A DNA stretch of 64,000 nucleotides. Origin: Parietichytrium sp. I65-24A. Its lineage: Eukaryota; Sar; Bigyra; Thraustochytrida; Thraustochytriidae. Below, in pieces: positions 42,398 to 52,405 of the stretch. Every line of letters starts with the position of its first letter. The first letter of the stretch is position 1. The notes beneath the pieces are model-generated. The model was not told the DNA's origin and did no database searches. It saw only the letters and a list, made by a program, of their open reading frames with translations. The stretch is taken from positions 930,001 to 994,000 of the forward strand of contig BLSF01000001.1 in NCBI GenBank assembly GCA_012862575.1, in the 5' to 3' direction. The translations under genes and the position numbers were made by a program.

Positions 42398-43306
42398 AGC
42401 ATCCATGAGTTCGAGACAGAGTTTTGCCGCGGAGGTCGTTCGCAAAGTAACAATAAGTGCGCGGAATGCTGAACAAATTCCTAACGGTAGCTTGGAGGTC
42501 TTGGAAGAAAGTCCTGAGATACAATCCAAACACATGAGTGGAAAGCCTTCTAGACTTCAACGCTGCAGCGACAAACTTATGCAAGCCACACGCTTCTCCG
42601 TTGGGGGTAAAGTCTGAGACGAAAACTTCATCCAAGTCACACACTTTGCTGCATGGATTACTTGAAAAAGCAAGAACCCAAAATTGGTTTCGTGAAATAA
42701 ATATCGGTTGCACAAGCAAATTCGAACCCGGTTCCACCATGCACGGAATGCACGGTCGCACTGTCACACTGCCGCGCTCAACAGCTTCAAGACTGCTGCA
42801 CGCAATGGCTTCGGGATACAGCCACCGAGATATCAAGATACCTCCAAATCAAGCGTGTCCGGCGCGGCAACGAAGGCTAAATCGATGCAGTTCCGAGTCA
42901 GAATGGTTCGCCGAATGTTTGACCTGCAAGGTCATAGAGTGAGGCGGGCATCGGGTAATCGACCCACGAGAGAGTACCAGGGACACCCAGAGAAACCAGG
43001 TCGGCAATCTGAGCGATTACCCGCTTGACTTCGTCTGGCCCAAATTAGAGTACTTGAAGCATTTTGCACCTAGCGTGTTTCAAAGGAGCGGAAACCGAAT
43101 GAGGCTCAGTATGCTCGTGTGTGAAACCACAAAAGGCGGGTTTGATTTTGTGTTGAGAGGCTGTCCTGCGCGCGTTCGCGTTCGCGTTCGCTTCTTTACC
43201 TTCCAAGTCACCAGATGAGGAATTCATCTCTCTTTGTTCCAACCAAAAATGAAAAAATAAATCTAAAATCTATCTCAAGCCGTGATACTAAATTAATCAA
43301 AGAAGG

Positions 43307-43340
43307 GGTAGGTAGGTAGGTAGGTAGGTCGGTAGGCAGG
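43307..43340. repeat. GGTA tetranucleotide microsatellite
   Basis: About eight GGTA units with late interruptions, 300 bp before the PWP2 start. Confidence 0.9.
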
Positions 43341-43635
43341 AAGAGAGCAGCTCTTTGTTCCTCAGCGAAGAGCTCGTTCGTTCCTTGCAGCGACTGGCTG
43401 GGAAAAGAAACCAAAACAACAAGAGTAGCTCTGCAAGACAAGTTTCTCGCCGCGAGGACACTTGCAAGGCAGAGCAAGAGCTGAAGTTCAGTCCGCGAGG
43501 ACCCTTTTGAACTCGCTCCCAAGATCGAAAAACCGCTGCAAGGAACAGAGGAAGAAAGCGAGCAAGAAGCCGTGGAGTGTGGTGGAGCAGGCGTTGGGAA
43601 GTGAGTGCCCAAAGTGCCCAAACGACAGAGAGAGC

Positions 43636-46458
43636 ATGAAGTTCAACTATCGTTTTGCGAATCTGTGCGGAGTGGCACACAAAGGCGGGAATGTTCTGTT
43701 CACGCCAGATGGAAATACGCTTCTCAGCGCAGTGGGTAACCGCGTGACTGCGTTCGACTTGGTGAATCACAAGTCCAGGACGCTACCATTCGAGTGCAGA
43801 AAAGACATTAGACGCATGGCGGTGACTGGGAATGGAAGATTGCTGCTTGCAGTGGACATGGACGGACGTGCACTAGTGGTGAATCTGGCTGGCGGAACGG
43901 TGATTCACAGGTTCAACTTTAAGGAGAGAGTTCGCGCCGTAGAGTTCAGCCCGGACGACAAGCATCTCGCGATCGCTGTTGACCGCCATGTTCAGGTGTG
44001 GCGCACACCGCCTCTACATAAAGAGTTTGCGCCAATGGTATTGCACAGAACGTACACCGGACACAACGATAAAGTGACCTCCATCTCTTGGTCCCCTGAC
44101 TCCAGATACTTTGTGACTGGCTCCCGCGACACCACCGGACGCATCTATTCCCTCAACACGGAGAACGACTTTGTCGTGGTGACTCTAACTGGACATAGAG
44201 AAGCCATGATTGGCTGCTTCTTTTTGCAAAACCAGCTCTTGCCAGTCCAGGGCGAGACCGACGTACGCGTTGTGGACGGCCAGCTCAAGGAGATAAACAC
44301 GGAGGCTGTGATCGCCGGCATGGACCAGATTCAAGCAGACTATGTCATATACACTATATCAGCTGATGGTTCCTTGATTGTGTGGAGGTGGGAGTGGGAG
44401 GACAGCGAGTCTGACGACGCAAAGTCTTTGAGTGAAAGCGAAGATGAAGAAGAGCTCGACACGAAGAATAAGCCTCTGAGCATTCATCTGGGCGAGTGGA
44501 AACGCCACGCGCGCTTTTTCATTCAGAAGGATCACTCTAAAGTGCGCAGTGCTGCTTTGAATCCTGAGCGCCCAGACTTGTTGGTCGCTGGTTTTGACAA
44601 CGGAGTCTTCTCCCTCTTTGAAATGCCAAGCGCTACCCACATTCAATCTTTAAGTGTTTCACAACATGAACTGAAAACAGCGGCGATCAACTGCACCGGG
44701 GAGTGGCTCGCCCTTGCTTCCGCCAAACTCGGACAGGTCCTTGTGTGGGAGTGGAAGTCGGAGACGTACGTTCTCAAGCAGCAAGGGCACTTTTTTGATC
44801 TCAACGTTGCCGCTTATTCCCCAGACGGGCAGCTCATTGCGACAGGGGGTGACGACTCTAAAGTGAAGCTATGGAGCACGAGCACTGGATTTTGCTTTGT
44901 CACTTTCTCTGAACACCAAGCCCCAGTGACGGCCCTCACTTTTGTGGGAGAAGGGAACGCCGTCATCAGTGCCAGTTTGGACGGAACCGTGCGCGCATTT
45001 GACTTGGTGCGCTACAGAAACTTCCGTACCATGGTAACACCTTCACCAGTGCAATTCAACTGTCTCGCGGTCGACGGCCAAGGCGAGGTGGTATGCGCAG
45101 GTGCAATCGACCCGCCAGAGATTTTTGTATGGTCGCTCCAGACTGGTCGCTTGCTCGACGTTCTTGCCGGCCACGAAGGCCCAGTCTCCGCAATGGCTTT
45201 TAGCCCCTGCAAGCCTATCCTAGTCTCGGTTTCTTGGGACAAGACACTCCGGGTTTGGGAACCCTACGAGGGAACTTCCCCGAAGGAAACTATGAACCTT
45301 GAGAGCGATGGCCTCTGCGTTGCATTTCGCCCAGATGGAAAGCAAGTGTGTGTAGGCACGTTGAATGGCCACTTGCAGTTCTGGGATGTCGACGCCGGCG
45401 CTGAAACTGGGACAATCGAGGGCGCACGCGACGTGTCTGGTGGCCGTCGTGCAAACGATCGTCTCACTGCCAAAAACACTACCCACAGCAAGCACTTTAC
45501 CAGCGTGTGCTACAGTGCAGACGGAAAGTGCGTCCTCGCCGGGGGGCGGAGCAAATTTGTATGCATCTTCCAAGCAGAGCAACGGATTTTGCTGAAGAAA
45601 TTTCAATTGAGTCACAACCGTTCGTTGGATGGAGTTTTGGACAAGTTGAACTCTAAAAACATGGTTGAGGGTGGACCTCTGGACATGATGGATGTGAGCG
45701 ATGATGACGACGACAGAGAGGACTTTGCAGAGCGAGCAGGAGCTCTACCAGGTGCAGCTCGTGCCGATTTTAGTAAGCGCACTACGCGCGCCGAGATTCG
45801 TTGCAAGTGCGTCCGTTTTTCGCCAACGGGTCAGGAGTGGGCCGCCGCCACGACCGAGGGCTTGATGATTTACGCGCTGGACACTGCAATGCTTTTCGAT
45901 CCCTTCCAGCTAGACCAAGATGTGACTCCTGAGAGTATTCGTACCAAAGCTCGTGCAGGCGAGTACGGAAAGGCTCTCACCTATTCCTTGCATCTAGGCG
46001 AGGAGCCTCTGATTCGCGAAATTTACCGCGCTATTCCGCAGGAGTCTGTTCGTCTCGTTGCGCAATCGATCCCTGTTGTGTACGTGTTTCGCGTCTTAGA
46101 GATCATTGCAAAGGAGATTGAAGAGACCGCTCAAATCGAGCGACATCTCTCATGGGCTCTTGCAATCTTGACTGCGCACAACGACAGGCTCCGCGACGAG
46201 GCACAGCGATTTGTGGCCGCATTTCGTTCACTGCAAAGAGCTGTTAGCAAGCACAATAAGGACCTTTCGCAGCTTTGCAACTCCAATATGTACACCTTGT
46301 CGTTCATGAATAAGGTCGCCACAAACCGCGCGCTTGAAGACGAAAAACCTGCTTCAAAGAAGCGCAAGGCCGAGACCGACCCGCAGATGCAACCATCCTT
46401 TTTCCGTCTTGTAAATCCTTTAAAAGAAGCCGCGTCTGCCGAGAAGACTTCTCAGTAA
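43636..46458 (+). CDS. PWP2: PWP2, U3 snoRNP / UTP-B WD40 protein
   Basis: 940 aa from the ATG at 43636 (MKFNYRFANLCG), which matches the family start; the frame is open upstream to 43462 but those 58 residues are not family-like. Periodic tryptophan protein 2 is a scaffold of the UTP-B complex in the small-subunit processome, acting in the nucleolus on 18S rRNA maturation. Two seven-bladed WD40 propellers cover about 1-690 (for example GHNDKVTSISWSPDSRYFVTG, shown only in part; SVSWDKTLRVWEP). An acidic insert (SESEDEEEL) lies near 265-280 and another (DVSDDDDDRED) near 690. The C-terminal helical domain typical of the family (about 770-900) is present, ending in a Lys-rich tail (KKRKAE). 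Single exon. With GAR1 8 kb away it is one of two nucleolar genes here. Confidence 0.95.
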   Translation: MKFNYRFANLCGVAHKGGNVLFTPDGNTLLSAVGNRVTAFDLVNHKSRTLPFECRKDIRRMAVTGNGRLLLAVDMDGRALVVNLAGGTVIHRFNFKERVRAVEFSPDDKHLAIAVDRHVQVWRTPPLHKEFAPMVLHRTYTGHNDKVTSISWSPDSRYFVTGSRDTTGRIYSLNTENDFVVVTLTGHREAMIGCFFLQNQLLPVQGETDVRVVDGQLKEINTEAVIAGMDQIQADYVIYTISADGSLIVWRWEWEDSESDDAKSLSESEDEEELDTKNKPLSIHLGEWKRHARFFIQKDHSKVRSAALNPERPDLLVAGFDNGVFSLFEMPSATHIQSLSVSQHELKTAAINCTGEWLALASAKLGQVLVWEWKSETYVLKQQGHFFDLNVAAYSPDGQLIATGGDDSKVKLWSTSTGFCFVTFSEHQAPVTALTFVGEGNAVISASLDGTVRAFDLVRYRNFRTMVTPSPVQFNCLAVDGQGEVVCAGAIDPPEIFVWSLQTGRLLDVLAGHEGPVSAMAFSPCKPILVSVSWDKTLRVWEPYEGTSPKETMNLESDGLCVAFRPDGKQVCVGTLNGHLQFWDVDAGAETGTIEGARDVSGGRRANDRLTAKNTTHSKHFTSVCYSADGKCVLAGGRSKFVCIFQAEQRILLKKFQLSHNRSLDGVLDKLNSKNMVEGGPLDMMDVSDDDDDREDFAERAGALPGAARADFSKRTTRAEIRCKCVRFSPTGQEWAAATTEGLMIYALDTAMLFDPFQLDQDVTPESIRTKARAGEYGKALTYSLHLGEEPLIREIYRAIPQESVRLVAQSIPVVYVFRVLEIIAKEIEETAQIERHLSWALAILTAHNDRLRDEAQRFVAAFRSLQRAVSKHNKDLSQLCNSNMYTLSFMNKVATNRALEDEKPASKKRKAETDPQMQPSFFRLVNPLKEAASAEKTSQ

Positions 46459-47217
46459 AACGCTCCGCCCTTTTTATTTCGTGCCCCCACGTTCACGTCG
46501 CTGAACATTGCAAAGCAAAGCACCACGTTAGTTGTTAGAGATTTGAACTTGCAAAATGACAAAGAATGTGTGTATCTTTTCCGAGACAGTTTTGCGTAGT
46601 ATGAAAATTTAAAAAGCATGAAACAAGTGTGAGTGCGACTGACCTTGGAACCTGGGATTCAAAATAGACTGGACATAATCGACTCGCACATTCATTACGA
46701 AAAGAAATATTTTCTGTTTCTTTTCAAATGCAACGAGGCAAGTGTCAACGTGGAAATTGCCGCGTCAGCAAATTCTGCAAGGCTGAAATGCTCACAATTT
46801 TGCGGGAATTGCGAGGCTATCCGACGTCTATCTTTGTTTTCTGAGCCTGCAGCAGAGACGATAGTGAGCTTTTGTTGTGGGCAACTTGTTCCCAAAAAGC
46901 GAAAGAGGACATCTTGTGAAACTCGTGCCAAACAAATTTGAAGAGGCTTCCGAGTCGCCAACCAAATGGAAAGTGTGTGTGATCGTATACAACCATTCCC
47001 TTGGCAACCAAGTCTGTCGAATTCTGAAAAAATTGCACATATGGCCGATGTAGAAAACACACACCGGTATTGCGAGCGGTCAATTAAAGTGGGAACTGCC
47101 TTCAAAGCAAAGCACACGGTACTGTACTTGGAGAACAACGAACCCAGGAATGAAAACTCCGTCAAAGGAACTAACAGTACGTATGTTTCAGTTTATATAA
47201 AGGCCAACCTGAATAAC
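46459..47217. other. Intergenic, convergent 3' flanks
   Basis: 759 bp between PWP2 and the DOT1-like gene. Minus-strand frame 46695-47165 is open for 156 codons; this length is expected a few times by chance in a window of this size and no domain was recognised. Confidence 0.55.
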
Positions 47218-48039
47218 TCAGCCCTCCTTGCGTTGATGAATAAACACTGTCGCGTCACCCCAACTCATGATGTGACGCTCATATTCTAACAGGACCCAAT
47301 TATCGCTGGGCAATCGGCGCGTGAAAGAGATAAAAAATGTGCCTGGTTGCATCTCGTCGGCTTTCACGGCGAGAGAAGCCATCATTTCTTGATCAAAGCA
47401 GGTAGAGTTCACAAAGGCGACCGTGGCATCACTCCAATCCACCACCAGCGCATCATCTCGAATCAAATTGATCTGAGTTTGTCTTGTCTTGGACGAGACG
47501 TCGGCTGCAATCTTAATCTCGTTCCAAATAGCGTTTAATTCTAAAGAGATGTCATGCAAACCGTGCAAGATCTCTACGCCAACAACTTTGTCAAACTCAT
47601 GCAGCAGCATTGCCGCAAACACTGCTTTCCCGGTTCCTGACCCAATATCCACAAAGGTCCCGCCGGGATTCTGCAGACCGCCATACTTGTGTCGAATCTT
47701 TTCCAACGTGAGCGCAAATGTGGCAAACTGAATCTCGCCGTACACAAGACATGTTGAAGTGGTCAAGTCGTCATCTTCGCGTTCCTTCTTTGAGACTGCT
47801 TTGCCGATTGTGGGAGGGTAATCGCCGGCAATTTTGTTGTATACCTTTTGCGCCCTTCGCATCGCGTCGCTTTTAATGCCCAACTCTTTCAACTTAGAAA
47901 GAACCATGTTCTCTACCTTGACCGCGAGCAGGTCCTCGGATCTGGCAATTGCTCTCTCTCGCATGTGCAAGTTTGCATTTTTCACTTCTTCGCTCGTCTT
48001 GGTCTCTGACAGCGTTGAGTCCTTGCTCTCTTCGGTCAT
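47218..48039 (-). CDS. DOT1-fold SAM-dependent methyltransferase (compact)
   Basis: 273 aa from the ATG at 48039; the frame is open to 48126 but the extra 29 residues look non-coding. The fold matches the DOT1 histone H3K79 methyltransferase domain: the YGE loop (LVYGEIQFATF, about 99), motif I FVDIGSGTGKAV (D131), the acidic ribose-binding Glu in VVGVEILHGLHD (E156) and a NxxxF segment VNSTCFDQEM where DOT1 has NNFAF. A helical N-terminus (about 20-70) precedes it. DOT1 enzymes methylate a Lys in the nucleosome core without a SET domain. This protein is little more than the catalytic core and lacks the long basic nucleosome-binding tail, so histone activity is likely but not certain; another protein Lys may be the target. 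Confidence 0.8.
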   Translation of the reverse strand: MTEESKDSTLSETKTSEEVKNANLHMRERAIARSEDLLAVKVENMVLSKLKELGIKSDAMRRAQKVYNKIAGDYPPTIGKAVSKKEREDDDLTTSTCLVYGEIQFATFALTLEKIRHKYGGLQNPGGTFVDIGSGTGKAVFAAMLLHEFDKVVGVEILHGLHDISLELNAIWNEIKIAADVSSKTRQTQINLIRDDALVVDWSDATVAFVNSTCFDQEMMASLAVKADEMQPGTFFISFTRRLPSDNWVLLEYERHIMSWGDATVFIHQRKEG

Positions 48040-49186
48040 TTTTCCCAATACCCAATGCCTCGATCCGCCTGAAGGGCGCGTGAGACCCGCCGCACTTGGC
48101 GCTATGCAAAATCCTTCGAGAGACACACACCGTGGCGTTCAACACCAGCACCAGCGCGATTGAGACCGAGCCTGAGCCACCACGAACAGAATGTCAACCA
48201 CGAAAGCAAGTGAGAGCAAGGATAAGAAGGTCAAGTAAACTCCTCGTCTACCGAAGACATTAGGCTAACGCTGCTCTCACACACGCAACTTGGGAATGTG
48301 CTTCGCAGCACGAATCATCACGATGACCTTCTTCCCGCAATGCTTCCAACTCTACTATTTTCCATTGACCGTGGATAGGTTTTTGCCTCGAAGGCGGTGC
48401 ATTCTAGTTCAAGTCCATCTCATCTTCTCGCAAACATTCAACATTCGCAAACGGTCATATTTCCGACAATCTCAACCGCGTCCACCTGTCACTTGAACGT
48501 GACAGAGGTACTACCGTTACGCCTCAGGCTCCACTACTCCGCGGGTCCTCCGTCACTGTCCCACCACCGTTACCGATCACTTCCTTGTTCACGAGCGCGG
48601 CGTGTTCTGGACCACTCAGCGCCTCGAAAAAGGTCAGATTCGGTTAGGGTTGCGCCGGAGGGGTTAGGTCAGTGCTACGGCCGCGGTAGCATCCAGGGGG
48701 CAGCTGCAGGCTAGAGCGTCAGTCGAGGGCGGCGGCCGCGGACTCTGACGCGGGAGGCGGGCCGGTCGTAGCCGCGTAGGATCTGCGCAAGAAGAAGACT
48801 GCGACACAAGACACGAGACGGACGCTGCGGACAAGGAGAAGCAGAAGGAGCAGGAAGAGCGCGCGACACGGACAAGAGGGTTAACCGAGACTGAGGTGAG
48901 TGAGCACGTGGAGTTGGCTGCTGCTGCTTTCAATTGCGAGGAGCAGGTGCCGCATGGAGTTGTGTGTGTGTGTGAGTGAGGGGCTGTGCGAGCGATTGTG
49001 TGTGTGGGGATGGAGGAATGGGGGATGGGGGGATGGGGGGAATGTATGTTCGTAGGTGGGGTTTGGGCGTGTGAGTGGATGCGTGAGAGTGGGATTTTGT
49101 GCATTGGAGAAAGGTGCTGACTTGCGGGAATTTTGTTTTGGTTTTGGGGATTGGCGGTATTAGTTGGGATTGGCGTTGCAAGCAAC
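48040..49186. other. Intergenic between divergent DOT1-like and MPP-alpha genes
   Basis: 1.1 kb. A possible 5' UTR intron of the MPP-alpha gene runs from the GTGAGT at 48896 to the AG at 49182, just before the ATG; the G/T-rich character of 48960-49180 fits intron sequence, but an alternative AG exists at 49162-49163. A telomere-like TTAGGGTT is at about 48645. No protein gene seen. Confidence 0.55.
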
Positions 49187-50714
49187 ATGATGCAGTCGAG
49201 CAAGAATGTGGTGCGCGGCGCCGCGCAGGTGGCCAGAATGCAGAAAAGGACCCTGGCCGCGCAGCCTTCCTTGGACAAGGAGATGCCAGGCATGCCAAAG
49301 CTCACCCCTGCAGGAGCGCTGGGCAAGCCATCCACCAAGGTGACTACCCTGGACAATGGACTTCGCGTGGCTTCTGAGGACAACTACGGACAGGTGACTG
49401 CCTTTGGCATGTTCATCGATGCTGGATCCCGCTACGAGACTAGTGCTACCAGTGGTGTTTCCCACTTGCTCGAACACATGGCGTTCAAGGCTACCGAGAC
49501 CCGCTCCACTCTGCGTCTTGTTCGTGACATTGAGGATATTGGAGGACAGATGGGAGCTGCTTCCGCCCGCGAATTCATGATATACCAGGGTGAGTGCCTC
49601 CGTGAGCACGCAGAGTCTGCACTTGACATTCTCTCCGACACTTTGATCCGCCCTAAGCTGGATCCATGGTAAGTCTTTTTCTAAATTGCCAGAATTTACT
49701 CATTGTTGTGGGAGTGGACGAGCTCTAACATTACACGTTTCTCTTACCGCAAATAGGGACATTGACGAGCAAAAGAAGACCATCGGCTACGAGTTGGAGG
49801 ACATGGAGTCCAACGCACAGGCCGTGTTGACTGAGATGCTCCACGCTGCTGCATACACCGAGCAGGGTCCTCTGGGCCGCCCTCTCTGGTGCCCAAAAGT
49901 CAACCTGAACAAGTTGGGCGCTGGTGAGCTGAAGAACTACATGAGCTCGCACTTTACTGCTCCACGTATGATTCTTAGCGCTGCTGGAATCGAGCACGAG
50001 AAGCTTGTGGACCTTGCAAAGAAATACTTTGCTGACCTTCCTAAGCAGGCTGCAGGACCAGCTCCAACCACCTCCCCTTCAAAGTACTACGGAGGTGACC
50101 GCCGCATCCAGGCTGACTCTCCTTTGACACATGTGACCATCTGCTTTGATGCAGGCGGCTGGAAGGCAGACGACCTCTTGGAGGTGTGCACTTTGCACAT
50201 GCTCCTTGGAGGTGGTGGCTCCTTCTCTGCTGGTGGCCCAGGAAAGGGCATGTACTCTCGCCTTTACAGAAATGTTCTTAACACCCACCACTGGGTCGAC
50301 TCGGCGACCGCCTTCAACACAATGTACAACGACGGAGGCCTCTTTGGAATCTACGGAACCTGCCTTCCAGGCGACGCTGGCAAACTCGTCGATGTAATGT
50401 CCGCTGAGCTTCAGGCAGCTGCTTCCAAGGCTCCATCCCAGGAGGAGACCGCCCGTGCCAAGAACCAGCTCAAGTCCTCTGTGCTCATGAAGCTCGAGTC
50501 CAGACAGGTGCTCTTCGAGGACATTGGTCGCCAGCTTTTGTCTTATGGCAAGCACGAGTCTGCTGCTGACCTCTGCAAACGCATTGACGCTATCACTCCA
50601 GAAGGCATTCAGAAGGCTGCTGCCAAGGCCCTCAAGTCTAAGGTCACCATGGCAAGCTTTGGTGACGTTTCTGCTGTGCCTCAGTACGACAGCGTTGCTT
50701 CCCGCTTCAACTGA
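49187..50714 (+). CDS. PMPCA: Mitochondrial processing peptidase alpha subunit, with complete zinc site
   Basis: Two exons, 49187-49668 and 49757-50714; the 88-bp intron 49669-49756 (GTAAGT..AAATAG) splits a Trp codon. 479 aa from the ATG at 49187 (MMQSSKNVVRGAAQVAR), which gives a basic amphipathic presequence. MPP removes import presequences in the mitochondrial matrix as an alpha/beta dimer. The glycine-rich loop GGGGSFSAGGPGKGMYSRLY is the mark of the alpha subunit, which binds precursors, and ESRQVLFEDIGRQLL also fits alpha. Unusually, the inverted zinc motif is complete: HLLEH (H..EH) with Glu at +76 in TIGYELED, whereas animal, yeast and plant alpha subunits have lost the second His (for example HxxEK). 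It may be catalytically competent; that is inference. No beta subunit is in the window. Confidence 0.93.
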
Positions 50715-51520
50715 GTTATGGACTAGTCAGGATCATCAAAACAGAGTCAAAAATGAAAAAATTAAAAAGTTGAAAGAAGTTTTTTTCACGTGTCCACGAC
50801 ACCTGCTTTGCCAGTCACATAATTCGTCAGCAAATCACGCTGCCGATGCCCTGGAGCGATTCAGAACGGCCAAGATAACTTGCGAGACCTTGACCATTTT
50901 TTGCCCTCCTAGACAGGTAATCTAACCATTCTCTCTCCAAGTGAAAGAAGCGCTTCGTATCACAGTCAACTTAAAAAGAAAATCATTTTGATGTAATTTG
51001 TTTATTTCTTTCGGGAGGGGGAGGCTGAGATCTTCCCACCTGACTGACTTTATCAATACCACCCAAATCCTCGAGCGATAGATACAAGAGTAACAAAAAT
51101 TTTCAGAGTGTGAAAGAGTGAAAGATGTTAAGAAGTGGATTTTGTGCTATACGTTAGAAAAAGAAACAAGCACATGGTCAAGGTCCGTTTATTAAGGGAA
51201 AGTAAACCGACTGGATCAACCACGCCAAACAGAACGCAAGTACGAAACGGAGAAAAGAGAGTCAAAACAACGCTTTTAAAACAAACCCTTTCTCTTGTAT
51301 TCGTACCCCATGCAAAATCAAATGCAGTCAATCCAGCCGTGCTCTCCCTTTGAAAGGCAAGAAAGAGAATGAATGAATGCGTAGGGGTGAGAGTGAGAAA
51401 GAAAGAAAGAGAGAGAGTGAGTGAGTGAGAGAGAAAGAACGGAGGCGAGAAACCGATTTTCGCCCCCATGTCCATCGGCGCAGCTTCAGCACGTTACTAC
51501 AGTCAATCTCCAGCTCCGAT
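50715..51520. other. Intergenic, convergent 3' flanks
   Basis: 806 bp; A-rich after the MPP stop, GA-rich near 51395-51440. No gene seen. Confidence 0.6.
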
Positions 51521-52114
51521 TTACCAGCTGCCTCGGCCACGCCCCCTGCCGCCGCCGCCACGGCCCCCACGAGGGGTGAATCCGCCTCTGCCACCTCCGC
51601 GGCCGCCGCCCCTGCCGCCGAATCCTCCGCGACCGCCTCCACGGCCGCCAAACCCTCCGCGACCGCCACCGCGGCCGCCTCCACGACCGCCTCCTCGGCC
51701 TCCGCCACGGCCGCCGCCGCCGCCGCCCTTCTGGGTCTCGGTGAACCTGGACATGGGCAGCGTCTTCTCCGGACTAATATAAATACAATCGTTCTCCTTG
51801 AACGACCCTGCCACGAAACCGTCGTCGGGCTTGACCGTGAACATGAGGTGCCCCACCGGGCCGAACACCTCGTCGATCTTGCCCACGCGCGTCTTGTTCT
51901 CCAGGTACGCGCCCGCGTTGAAGTGCGGCACCTGGCCGCCCAGGGTGCACGTGCACACCAGGTCCGACTCGGCCGTGTGCGTGAACACACCCGCCTTCAC
52001 CACGCTCTCTGGCGGGCCTTCCTCCATGCGTCGACCGCCGAATCCGCCCCTGCCGCCGCCGCGACCTCCGCGACCTCCGCGGCCTCCGCGACCTCCCCTC
52101 GGTGGAGCTCCCAT
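51521..52114 (-). CDS. GAR1: GAR1, H/ACA small nucleolar RNP subunit 1
   Basis: 197 aa from the ATG at 52114 (MGAPPRGGRGGRGG); the frame is open 32 codons upstream but that part is not family-like. GAR1 is a core protein of H/ACA snoRNPs, which pseudouridylate rRNA in the nucleolus. The central beta-barrel (about 45-125) shows the family sequence: FTHTAESDLVCTCT, VPHFNAGAYLENKTRVGKID, EVFGPVGHLMFTVKPDDG and SFKENDCIYISPEKTLP. It is flanked on both sides by Arg/Gly-rich RGG domains, the C-terminal one of about 65 residues, as in animal and yeast GAR1. The GC-rich repeat coding produces long meaningless frames on the opposite strand. Single exon. Confidence 0.96.
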   Translation of the reverse strand: MGAPPRGGRGGRGGRGGRGGGRGGFGGRRMEEGPPESVVKAGVFTHTAESDLVCTCTLGGQVPHFNAGAYLENKTRVGKIDEVFGPVGHLMFTVKPDDGFVAGSFKENDCIYISPEKTLPMSRFTETQKGGGGGGRGGGRGGGRGGGRGGGRGGFGGRGGGRGGFGGRGGGRGGGRGGFTPRGGRGGGGRGRGRGSW

Positions 52115-52368
52115 TCTTGTCCTCGTCCTTATACTTTTCTCTCTCTCGCTCTCTCTACTTGCTCCACTTGCTCCACTTGCTGCGGCTGGACGACCCGCAC
52201 AACCAACCAAACAAACGAAGGAACGAACGAACGAACGATCAGATTGACGGAAGGACGCTGACTTCCTTCTTTCCTTCTTTCCTTGTTGTTTTCACTCTTT
52301 GTTTGTTTCTTTCCTTGCGTCAAAGACGACCACCACTCGTTGAGTGGGTGGCACTTGCTCTTGCTCTT

Positions 52369-52405
<37 letters not shown>

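Larger units (their letters stand above)
41420..43635. other. Intergenic between divergent MPDU1 and PWP2 genes
   Basis: 2.2 kb. Contains AAAC/AATC-rich repeats at about 41545-41610, a CT run near 41753-41780, the 52-bp interspersed element at 42346-42397 and a GGTA run at 43307-43340. Frames at 42405-43028 are open in pieces but have stops and no domain match. Confidence 0.6.

Noticed and set aside
42538-42942. Frame containing HRDIK, as in protein kinases
   Set aside because: The other kinase motifs are missing and the neighbouring sequence does not fit; a chance match.
43462-43635. In-frame N-terminal extension of PWP2
   Set aside because: The family begins at the MKFxYRFxNL start at 43636; the extra residues are not conserved-looking and lie in the leader.
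46695-47165. 156-codon minus-strand frame between PWP2 and the DOT1-like gene
   Set aside because: A rough count of stop-free runs expected in 64 kb allows a few of this length by chance, and no domain or paralogue was recognised.
51425-52261. 278-codon plus-strand frame opposite GAR1
   Set aside because: Created by the RGG coding repeats of GAR1; the product is Ala/Ser/Thr low complexity.
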